DNA of 64,000 nucleotides from Fervidobacterium sp. (GTDB lineage Bacteria > Thermotogota > Thermotogae > Thermotogales > Fervidobacteriaceae): assembly GCA_026419195.1 (NCBI GenBank), contig JANZZV010000001.1:248001-312000 (forward strand). Direction: 5' to 3'. Made by a program: the position numbers and the translations under genes. This document shows, one piece after another, positions 32,867 to 40,786 of this stretch (its first letter is position 1; each line of letters opens with the position of its first letter). The notes beneath the pieces were generated by a model, which did no database searches, had not been told where the DNA came from, and was given only the letters and a program-made list of their open reading frames with translations.

Positions 32867-35563
32867 TTACAGCATGTATTTGTCAATGTATATATCAACC
32901 ACCAGAGGTACCTTTAACTGTGCTGCATTTTCCATTTCGTGTTTGATTATTGACTTGACTTTATCAATTTCATTTTCTGGTACTTCAAATACAAGCTCAT
33001 CGTGAATTTGCAGGATCATAATGGTTTTTAGCTTTTCTTCTTTGAGGCGCTTATGGATGTTTATCATTGCAATTTTCATGATATCAGCTGCGCTACCTTG
33101 TATTGGAGTATTGATAGCTATTCGCTCACTTTCCGATCTGATACTCTGATCTTTTGAATTGATTTGTGGGATTTCTCTTTTCCTTCCCCAAAGTGTTTTA
33201 ACGTATCCATTCCTTCTTGCAAATTCTTTTACGCTCGATATATACTCTTGAACACTTTTGTAATTTTCAAAGTAGGCTTCAATCATACGTTTGGTGTCCT
33301 TTACATCCAACCCTATTCTTTTAGAAAGTCCGTAAGGTGAGACTCCGTATACTATCGCGAAATTAACCATTTTACCTATCCTTCTCATATTCTCAGTAAC
33401 AAATTCTTCACTCACGTTAAATATCTTCTTAGCAGTTTCAAGATGTATATCTTTGTTTTCTCTAAATGCTTTTATCAACTCAGGATCTTCCGTTATATGT
33501 GCAAGAACACGTAATTCGATTTGTGAATAATCGGCTCCGAGTATGTACCATCCATCCTTTTGCGGTTTAACAGCCATTCTAATTTCTTTACCTTCGTCTG
33601 TTCTACCAGGTAGATTTTGGAGATTGGGATCAGAACTACTCAGTCTACCTGTTGCAGTACCGGTTTGATTGAAAGAAGCGTGTACTCGACCTGTAGTTCT
33701 ATTTACCATAGATGGAATTGCATCAACATATGTACTTTTCAGTTTCTGAATCTTTCTGTACTCAAGTAAGAGTTTTGCGATCTCATATTCGTTAGAAAGG
33801 TACTCGAGTACTTCAACATCTGTCGAGTAAGCACCCGTTGTTGTCGATTTCACAGTCGGCAAGTTTAGCTTTTCGAAAAGTATGTATCCCAATTGCTTTG
33901 GAGAGTTTATGTTAAAAACTTCACCTGCTATGTCGAATATTCTTTGGGATAGTGCAGCTAATTTTTTGTCCATCTCCTTCGAGAGTAGGGAAAGATATTC
34001 TGTGTCAAAATAAACACCATTTAACTCAAGGTCTGTAAGTACACAAATCAGTGGTAACTCTATTTTTTCGTACAAGTCAGTCATCTCGTGTGAATAAATC
34101 AATGGATAAAGGATATTGTGAATCCTTAGAGACATATCAGCGTCTTCGCATGAATATTTAGCTGCTGTTTCAACAGGTACGTAAGAGAAATCACCTACAA
34201 AAAGTGGCAATGAACCTTTTACAACATCTTCGTATGAGATCATCTTATGTCCTAAGAGTTTTAGGGAAAGTTCATCGAGGTTAAACCTTTTTTCATTTGG
34301 ATTAAGCAAATAAGCTTCTATCATTGTGTCAAATGATGGTGTGTAGCTTTCTATTCCAGTTCTCCTAAGGAACTTCATATCAAACTTAACGTTATGTCCA
34401 CCTAAGTTTTTCGTACCATCAAAGAGCAATTCAAAAAGCTTTCTAATTTGCTCAGCACCAAGGTTCTTAGAACCAACGTGCGCTATAGGAACATAAAAAG
34501 CCCTACCCTCGTCAACAGCTATCGAAATTCCCACAATCTTACCGTTATAAGGGTCTAAGGATGTAGTTTCCAAATCAAAGGCTATCTTTTTTGATTTTAA
34601 AATTTCCTCTATAAGCAGATTGAAAGTCTTCTCATCGTTGACAACCTTATAATCTGCTTTCTTAAGTAAGTTCGTAGAAAGATTGAGTTCTTTAATTATG
34701 CTTGAAAACTCGAATTTTTTTAAAATCTCAAGAAGTTTTCCTTCGTGAAATCCTGTATACAATAGACTCTTTGGCTCTATCGGAATTTCTACATTTGTAT
34801 TAAGCTCAATCAGCTTTCTACTGAGTTCGTAATCTTCAAGATAAGCCTGGAGAGTTTGCCTAAGTTTTTCAGGTATCTTCGAAGTGTTTTTTAAAGCTTC
34901 CTGTATTCCCCCAAATTCTTTTAGTATTTTAATGGCAGTCTTCTCACCTATTCCAGGTACACCTGGAATATTATCGGAAGTATCTCCCACTAAAGCCAAG
35001 TATTCTTTGATTTGGGATGGATCAACACCAAATCTTTCTATAACTTCCGAGACAGTGTATTTTTTTATGTCTGTCACACCCTTTTCAATACGCCACACAT
35101 GAACATTTTCATTCACGAGTTGCAGCATGTCTTTATCACTTGTAATAATGTTGATTTCTTCTATGTTATATTTTAATCTATCCCTTTCAAAAATAGTTAC
35201 GAGGGTTGCTATTATATCATCAGCTTCGTATCCTGGTAGTTTAAGTACCTTTATCCCGAAACCTTCCACAAGTTCATCAGCCAACTCTATTTGTTTCAAA
35301 AGAGGTTCTGGTGTTTCTGGCCTATGCATTTTGTATTTATCATACAATTCTTTTCTGTAGGTGCTACCACCTTTAACATCAAGAACGAATCCACAGTAGT
35401 CTTCGTTAATTTTAATGTTTTCTTTTATGAATTTTAGCAGCATTCTTGCGAGTCCGTATAAGGAGTTTGTTGGAACTCCTTTTGTGGTTGAGAGATTTTG
35501 ATCTATCGCAAAATATGCTCTGTAGAGCAATCCTGTACCATCAAATAGAAATACTCTCGCCAT
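32867..35563 (-). CDS. polA: DNA polymerase I
   Basis: An 898-residue family A polymerase for gap filling, Okazaki fragment maturation and repair. The 5'-nuclease domain covers ~1-290 ('DGTGLLYRAYFA', 'ITSDKDMLQL', 'GDTSDNIPGVPGIG'). The 3'-5' exonuclease domain keeps its catalytic residues ('AFDLETTSLDP', 'GGHNVKFDMKF', 'YSCEDADM'), so proofreading should be active, unlike Taq polymerase. The polymerase domain has motif A 'DYSQIELRVL', motif B 'GKMVNFAIVYG' and motif C 'QIHDELVFE'. SD GGAGGATGC precedes the ATG, inside the end of the AhpD-like gene (23-base overlap), so polA is the last gene of the clpC-radA-degV cluster. Confidence 0.98.
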   Translation of the reverse strand: MARVFLFDGTGLLYRAYFAIDQNLSTTKGVPTNSLYGLARMLLKFIKENIKINEDYCGFVLDVKGGSTYRKELYDKYKMHRPETPEPLLKQIELADELVEGFGIKVLKLPGYEADDIIATLVTIFERDRLKYNIEEINIITSDKDMLQLVNENVHVWRIEKGVTDIKKYTVSEVIERFGVDPSQIKEYLALVGDTSDNIPGVPGIGEKTAIKILKEFGGIQEALKNTSKIPEKLRQTLQAYLEDYELSRKLIELNTNVEIPIEPKSLLYTGFHEGKLLEILKKFEFSSIIKELNLSTNLLKKADYKVVNDEKTFNLLIEEILKSKKIAFDLETTSLDPYNGKIVGISIAVDEGRAFYVPIAHVGSKNLGAEQIRKLFELLFDGTKNLGGHNVKFDMKFLRRTGIESYTPSFDTMIEAYLLNPNEKRFNLDELSLKLLGHKMISYEDVVKGSLPLFVGDFSYVPVETAAKYSCEDADMSLRIHNILYPLIYSHEMTDLYEKIELPLICVLTDLELNGVYFDTEYLSLLSKEMDKKLAALSQRIFDIAGEVFNINSPKQLGYILFEKLNLPTVKSTTTGAYSTDVEVLEYLSNEYEIAKLLLEYRKIQKLKSTYVDAIPSMVNRTTGRVHASFNQTGTATGRLSSSDPNLQNLPGRTDEGKEIRMAVKPQKDGWYILGADYSQIELRVLAHITEDPELIKAFRENKDIHLETAKKIFNVSEEFVTENMRRIGKMVNFAIVYGVSPYGLSKRIGLDVKDTKRMIEAYFENYKSVQEYISSVKEFARRNGYVKTLWGRKREIPQINSKDQSIRSESERIAINTPIQGSAADIMKIAMINIHKRLKEEKLKTIMILQIHDELVFEVPENEIDKVKSIIKHEMENAAQLKVPLVVDIYIDKYML

Positions 35564-35924
35564 TAAGCTGCATCCTCCGAATTTCTAGTAGGGTGTTTAC
35601 AGCCCTTCGTAGATGCGGAATTATTATGGAACCACCAACGATAAGCGCTACATCGAACGTTTCAAAGAATTCTTCGTCAGAAGTGTTTAGTTGCGCGCAT
35701 CTTATCATGTGATATGTAATGCAATCATCACATCTTAAGACTAAGGATGCTACAAGTCCCATTAATTCTTTAGTTTTACTGTCAAGCGCACCTTCTTTAT
35801 ACACAGCATTGTCAAGTGCCCAGAATCGTTTTGTGTTTATTGTACCCTTGTTCAATATCTCCTGGTTCATTCTTTCTCTAAATTTCTTAAACTCTTCAAG
35901 CGTGTTAAATTCCATTGAAGACAT
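35541..35924 (-). CDS. AhpD-like/carboxymuconolactone decarboxylase family protein
   Basis: A ~127-residue all-helical protein with the family's redox motif 'CDDCITYHM' (CxxC followed by His), as in AhpD-type peroxidase partners, and the typical lead-in 'LDSKTKELMGLVASLVLRC'. A role in peroxide or disulfide chemistry is likely; the partner is unknown. The start ATG at 35924 lies about 8 bases after GCGGGGGT; the upstream TTG at 35945 has no SD. Its end overlaps polA by 23 bases, coupling their translation. Confidence 0.82.
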   Translation of the reverse strand: MSSMEFNTLEEFKKFRERMNQEILNKGTINTKRFWALDNAVYKEGALDSKTKELMGLVASLVLRCDDCITYHMIRCAQLNTSDEEFFETFDVALIVGGSIIIPHLRRAVNTLLEIRRMQLNGESISI

Positions 35925-35948
35925 CTTCAATACCCCCGCAAACAATCT

Positions 35949-36815
35949 TTAATATTTCTCGATTCCAAAACCTGCTTGACCGGGTCCTACATGAGTTGAT
36001 ATAACCTTTCCTGTTGGTGTGTAATATACATTTTTTACTTTGTAGTGTTCAAGCAAGATCTTTTCAATTTCCTTTAATTCTTCAAGATTATCACAACTAA
36101 CAAGGTATATATCAACTTCACTGCCTTTTGTAAATCCCTCATTTTCTGCTTTTTTTAGTAACTCGTCCACAATACTTTTAAATCCTCTTGTTTTTGTAAA
36201 AGGAACCATATTTCCCTCTTCGTTTATGTATATTCCCACTCTAATCTTTAGCAACGAACCTACAAAGCCAGCGAATCTACTTACTCTGCCACCTTTGACC
36301 AAGAAATTGAAATCCTGAACGTAGAAAAACGCTCCGAATCCCTTTACAGAAATCTTTTTCTCAAGTTCTTCGGCTGTTTTTTCTAATCCAACCCCTAAGT
36401 TCAGTAATTCTCTTGCATACCTTGCCATAGGAGATATAGCTGTAGAAGCCATCTTCGAATCAACTACTTTTACAGGTATGTCAACTTCTCGGGCAGCAAG
36501 CAGTGCACTGTTAAATGTACCTGACATGGCAGAGGATATTGTTATAACAAGTATTCCTTCATATCCTTGCTGCTTTACCAGCTCATATTTGTTTTTCCAA
36601 TCTTCCACTGAAGGTTGAGAACTTTTAGGAAGTTCCGGGGCAGTTTTCAACTTTTCATAAAATCTCTTTAACTCATCGAAATCTCTTGTATCATCTTTTT
36701 CATTTGTACCATCTGGCCAGTTGACGTAAAGAGGTACTATATCAACATCCAAAGTACTTAACAGTTCTTTTGGAAAGTCTGAAGTGCTGTCTACCAAGAT
36801 TTTGACCTTTTGCAT
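35949..36815 (-). CDS. DegV family fatty-acid-binding protein
   Basis: A 288-residue DegV protein. Family members bind a fatty acid in a central pocket, and some (FakB) present it to the fatty acid kinase FakA. Signatures are 'ILVDSTSDFPKELL' at the start, 'ITISSAMSGTFNSALLAA' (~95-112), 'DSKMASTAISPMARYA', and 'HVGPGQAGFGIEKY' at the end. No FakA-type kinase gene is next to it. The gene starts just after the radA stop with SD AAGGGGGAG, between radA and the AhpD-like gene. Confidence 0.92.
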   Translation of the reverse strand: MQKVKILVDSTSDFPKELLSTLDVDIVPLYVNWPDGTNEKDDTRDFDELKRFYEKLKTAPELPKSSQPSVEDWKNKYELVKQQGYEGILVITISSAMSGTFNSALLAAREVDIPVKVVDSKMASTAISPMARYARELLNLGVGLEKTAEELEKKISVKGFGAFFYVQDFNFLVKGGRVSRFAGFVGSLLKIRVGIYINEEGNMVPFTKTRGFKSIVDELLKKAENEGFTKGSEVDIYLVSCDNLEELKEIEKILLEHYKVKNVYYTPTGKVISTHVGPGQAGFGIEKY

Positions 36816-36817
36816 AG

Positions 36818-38200
36818 TTACTCCCCCTTCTTTAATTCGATTATTAAATTAAGTAATTGTTTGATGTGATTCACACTCGCAATCTTTACGTTCTCATCGT
36901 GTAATTTTGAAAAGTTAAAAGACGGAGCTACTATCAAACTAACTGGTAGTTTCTTGGCATTTTCTATTCGCTTTGAGATATTCACCGCAGGTCTAATGCT
37001 TCCGTCAAGACCTATTTCTCCAACCATAAAAACGTTTCCAGCAAAGGTATCTAAAAAAGACGACAAAATAGCTCCAGCAATCGCTAACTCACAGCCTGGA
37101 TCAGATACGCTTATACCACCGGATACATTCATGTAGATGTCGTGAAATTCAAGTGGCAAATTCAAGTGCTTTGACAAAACCGCAGATATTATGATAACTT
37201 TTCTCACATCGATACCGTGCGAAATTCTGCGCCCAGAAGATACTTTCACTCTCGAAACAAGTGCTTGGATTTGGACGTTGAAAGGTCGGATGCCTTCATA
37301 AACACTTGTGAATATATTACCAGCAGTTTGTGTATAAGTTAGCAACTTATCTTCGCAAACACCTTGTAATCCTTCGTGTGTCATTTGGAGTATAGCAAGC
37401 TCTCCACTTGGTCCGTAACGGTTTTTCTGTACTCTTAAGATCCTGTAATCGGTGGTTTTTTCGCCTTCAAAATATATCACGGTATCCACAACATGCTCGA
37501 CAAGTTTCGGACCGGCAATTATCCCTTCTTTGGTAACGTGCGCTATCAAAATAGAAGGGATTCCATATTTTTTTGAAAATATTCGAACTTTCTCAACCAC
37601 TGCTTTTATCTGTACTACACCACCTACCGGGGCGTCAATATCTGCACTACTAATCGTTTGTATTGAGTCTATTACCAACAGTTCAGCACTTTCTGGTTCA
37701 ATGTCACTCAGTACATTTTCGATTAAAGTCTCAGAAGTAATAAACAGATTGTTACTCTTTATACCTAACCTTTTAGCACGCAGACCGATCTGTGATATAC
37801 TTTCTTCACCAGATACATAATAAACTTTCTTGTCCGTATTAATAGCTACTGAGTTACAAATCTGAAGGGCTAATGTACTTTTCCCAACTCCAGGTTCTCC
37901 CCCAAGAAGTAGAACCTGACCTGCAACTATCCCACCAGCCAGAAGTTCATCAATAGCTTCTATGTTTGTCTTTATGCGTAATTCCCCAGACGATTGCATT
38001 GCAGAACTAACATCAAAAAAACGAGGATGGGGCATCTCCACCCTCGCTTTATCTTCCCTAATTGATCTTTCTGCATAAGATTCCTTTAAGCTCAGTTCTT
38101 TTGCACTATTCCATTCACCGCATAACGGACATCTTCCAAACCACTTAGGTGATTCATAACCACACTTGTCACATACGTAAATTATCTTTGCTCTAGCCAT
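36818..38200 (-). CDS. radA: DNA repair protein RadA (Sms)
   Basis: A RecA-related ATPase that promotes branch migration in recombination. The N-terminal zinc finger is C10-x2-C13...C24-x2-C27. The Walker A is 'GGEPGVGKSTL' (~100-110), the RadA-specific 'KNRYGP' motif is at ~263, and the C-terminal Lon-protease-like domain ('SGGISVSDPGCELAIAGAILSSF') lacks the protease dyad as usual. Length 460 is standard. It sits 22 bases downstream of clpC, a common bacterial neighbourhood. Confidence 0.97.
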   Translation of the reverse strand: MARAKIIYVCDKCGYESPKWFGRCPLCGEWNSAKELSLKESYAERSIREDKARVEMPHPRFFDVSSAMQSSGELRIKTNIEAIDELLAGGIVAGQVLLLGGEPGVGKSTLALQICNSVAINTDKKVYYVSGEESISQIGLRAKRLGIKSNNLFITSETLIENVLSDIEPESAELLVIDSIQTISSADIDAPVGGVVQIKAVVEKVRIFSKKYGIPSILIAHVTKEGIIAGPKLVEHVVDTVIYFEGEKTTDYRILRVQKNRYGPSGELAILQMTHEGLQGVCEDKLLTYTQTAGNIFTSVYEGIRPFNVQIQALVSRVKVSSGRRISHGIDVRKVIIISAVLSKHLNLPLEFHDIYMNVSGGISVSDPGCELAIAGAILSSFLDTFAGNVFMVGEIGLDGSIRPAVNISKRIENAKKLPVSLIVAPSFNFSKLHDENVKIASVNHIKQLLNLIIELKKGE

Positions 38201-38222
38201 TTTTCCCTACCTTTTTGGATTC

Positions 38223-40688
38223 TTAAACCTTTTGAACTTCCTTTTTCTGCTTCAAAAACACGAGTTTATCATCCTCTGGCACGACGTACACTTCACTATC
38301 TTCTTCTATATCTCCACGTAACAGTTCTTCAGAGAGAGGATCTTCTATATATTTTTGAATAGCTCTCTTCAGGGGTCTTGCACCATAAACGGAATCGTAT
38401 CCTACATTTACAAGAAAATCTTTTGCTTCTGGTGAGAGTACAAGCGAAATTTTTCTCTCAGAGAGTCGTGCCCTAATATCCTTAAGTAAAATCTCTATAA
38501 TTTGCTCTATATGCTGTTTTGTAAGTTTATGGAAGACTATTATCTCGTCTACACGATTTATAAATTCCGGTTTGAAAACCTTCTTAACTTCCTCTATAAC
38601 CTTGTTTTTCATTTCGTTAAATTCTCGCTCATGTGAAGTTTCGTCGACAAATCCCAAGCTCTTTTTGGATGTTACTATTTCCGTACCACCAATGTTGCTT
38701 GTCATTATTATTATAGTGTTTCTAAAATCAACAACGTGTCCTTGCGAATCTGTAAGTCGTCCATCATCCATTATTTGAAGAAGTATATTAAACACATCTG
38801 GATGTGCCTTTTCGATCTCATCAAACAAAATAACAGAGAAAGGTCTTCTTCTGACCTTTTCTGTTAATGTGCCGCCTTCCTCGTAACCTACATAACCCGG
38901 AGGTGCTCCTATTAAACGTGACACAGAAAACTTTTCCATGTATTCACTCATATCAAATCTAATCAATGCTTTTTCATCACCAAACAAGTATTCTGCAAGA
39001 GCTTTCGCAAGCTCAGTCTTACCCACACCTGTTGGACCGAGGAACAGAAACACTCCGACAGGTCGACGCGGATCTTTCAATCCGCTTCGTGCCCTCCTTA
39101 TAGCTCTGGCAATTGCTCCGATAGCTTCATCTTGTCCAACTACTCTTTCGTGAAGGGCACTTTCCAACTTTAATAATTTTTCTTTCTCGGTTTCTTCGAG
39201 CTTTTTAAGAGGTATTCCTGTCCAGCCGGCAACTACTTCTTCAATATCTGCTATATCCACTGTTGCAACAATAGTTTCAATATTCTTTCTCCATTTGTTG
39301 TACTCTTCATTGAATTTTTCTCTGAGCTGCTGTTCTTTTGCTTTCAATTCTGCAGCTTTTTCGTAATCTTGAATGTTAACGGCGTTTTCTTTCTCATTTT
39401 TGACCGATTCAATCTGCAATTTTAAAAGTTGTAGTTCATTTGGCATGGAAAATAGCTTCAAACGCGTTCTTGCGCCTGCTTCATCTATGACATCTATAGC
39501 CTTATCCGGTAAAAAATGATCGGTGATATATCTTTGGGAAAGATAAACAGCTGCTTCAAGTGCTTTTTCTGTGTATCTAACCTTGTGGTGTGATTCATAT
39601 TTTGCCTTTAATCCCCTCAATATGTCAAGGGCCATTAGAGGAGTTGGTTCTTGGACGTATATTTTTTGAAACCTTCGTTCGAGCGCGGCATCTTTTTCTA
39701 TGTATTTTCTATATTCATCAGGTGTTGTTGCGCCAATACAATGCAACTCTCCACGTGCAAGAGCTGGTTTGAGAATATTTGCAGCATCTACAGCACCTTC
39801 TGCAGACCCTGCACCAACGATCATATGTAGCTCATCTATGAAGAGTATTATATCTTTGTTTCCTTTAACCACTTGGAGAAGCTTTTTCATTCTTTTTTCA
39901 AATTCTCCACGGTATTTCGTTCCAGCCACAATAGCTGCAACATCAAGGGAAAATATTGTTTTTCCCTTAAGTGGTTCAGGAACTTCTCCTGATACGATTT
40001 TTTGAGCTAAACCCTCAACGATAGCACTCTTGCCAACACCAGGTTCACCTATCAAAACGGGATTATTTTTCTTTCTTCTAACCAATATCTGCATCAGTCT
40101 ATCTATTTCATTTTCCCTACCAATCACAGGATCAAGTTCACCTTTCAACGCCTGTGCGGTTAAGTCAACTCCAAATCCTTCCAATTGTCTTACAGCGGGC
40201 GACGTTACAGGCTCTTCAGTTGAGGGTAATGTCTGATTTTCTTCGAAATAATCTTCATCGGATATGTTCTCAGCAATTTCCTTTCTAAGCGATTGAATAT
40301 TAACGTTTAATTTCTTCAAAATATGCACAGCTATACCTTCACCTTCGCGAAGGATTCCCAATAGTAAATGTTCTGGATCTATTTTATCGCTACCAGACAT
40401 TCTTGCTTCTTCAAAAGCTATCTCTGTAACTTTTCGTGCTCTTGGTGTCATTTGCGGGGACATTATAAAACCTCGCATACCAAGTCCCACTATCGAGATG
40501 ACTTCATTTTTGACTCTTGCATAAGTTAAGCCATATCTTTCGAGTATTCCTGATAATGGCTTATCATTAAGTTTCAAAATTGCAAGTAGCAAGTGTTCCG
40601 TTCCAACATAAGAGTGTCCAAGATCTTTTGCCTCTTCTTGAGCAGTTACAAACACTTTTGCAGATCGCTCTGAAAATCTATCAAACAT
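38223..40688 (-). CDS. clpC: ATP-dependent Clp protease ATP-binding subunit ClpC
   Basis: A two-ring AAA+ unfoldase that feeds proteins to ClpP. An N-terminal double Clp repeat (~1-140, 'SYVGTEHLLLAIL') leads to AAA-1 with Walker A 'GEPGVGKS' at 214-221. A middle domain with a UVR-like segment ('DYEKAAELKAKEQQLREKF') marks it as ClpC rather than ClpB. AAA-2 has 'GPTGVGKTELAKALA' at ~550 and ends with the D2-small domain ('YDSVYGARPLKRAIQ'). No ctsR, mcsA or mcsB genes accompany it, unlike the Bacillus operon. The start ATG at 40688 follows GGAGGTGAACAT; an in-frame TTG upstream overlaps that SD. Confidence 0.96.
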   Translation of the reverse strand: MFDRFSERSAKVFVTAQEEAKDLGHSYVGTEHLLLAILKLNDKPLSGILERYGLTYARVKNEVISIVGLGMRGFIMSPQMTPRARKVTEIAFEEARMSGSDKIDPEHLLLGILREGEGIAVHILKKLNVNIQSLRKEIAENISDEDYFEENQTLPSTEEPVTSPAVRQLEGFGVDLTAQALKGELDPVIGRENEIDRLMQILVRRKKNNPVLIGEPGVGKSAIVEGLAQKIVSGEVPEPLKGKTIFSLDVAAIVAGTKYRGEFEKRMKKLLQVVKGNKDIILFIDELHMIVGAGSAEGAVDAANILKPALARGELHCIGATTPDEYRKYIEKDAALERRFQKIYVQEPTPLMALDILRGLKAKYESHHKVRYTEKALEAAVYLSQRYITDHFLPDKAIDVIDEAGARTRLKLFSMPNELQLLKLQIESVKNEKENAVNIQDYEKAAELKAKEQQLREKFNEEYNKWRKNIETIVATVDIADIEEVVAGWTGIPLKKLEETEKEKLLKLESALHERVVGQDEAIGAIARAIRRARSGLKDPRRPVGVFLFLGPTGVGKTELAKALAEYLFGDEKALIRFDMSEYMEKFSVSRLIGAPPGYVGYEEGGTLTEKVRRRPFSVILFDEIEKAHPDVFNILLQIMDDGRLTDSQGHVVDFRNTIIIMTSNIGGTEIVTSKKSLGFVDETSHEREFNEMKNKVIEEVKKVFKPEFINRVDEIIVFHKLTKQHIEQIIEILLKDIRARLSERKISLVLSPEAKDFLVNVGYDSVYGARPLKRAIQKYIEDPLSEELLRGDIEEDSEVYVVPEDDKLVFLKQKKEVQKV

Positions 40689-40713
40689 ATGTTCACCTCC
40701 AAATTTCAAAATA

Positions 40714-40722
40714 ATTATACCA
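40714..40722 (-). promoter_or_regulatory. Promoter of the clpC operon
   Basis: The minus strand has TGGTATAAT, an extended -10, 25 bases before the clpC ATG. That leaves a very short leader. The -35 side is a T-rich tract belonging to the upstream terminator. No CtsR- or CIRCE-like operator is apparent. Confidence 0.55.
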
Positions 40723-40731
40723 TATTCAATT

Positions 40732-40760
40732 AAAAAAATAAAGCGGGTACATCCCCCGCT
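40732..40760 (-). terminator. Rho-independent terminator of the PHP-domain gene
   Basis: The minus strand shows AGCGGG-(7)-CCCGCT (40742-40760) followed by TTTATTTTTTTA, 27 bases after the stop of the gene ending at 40787. Confidence 0.78.
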
Positions 40761-40786
40761 ATCTATGTTAAAGATATAACATCAAT

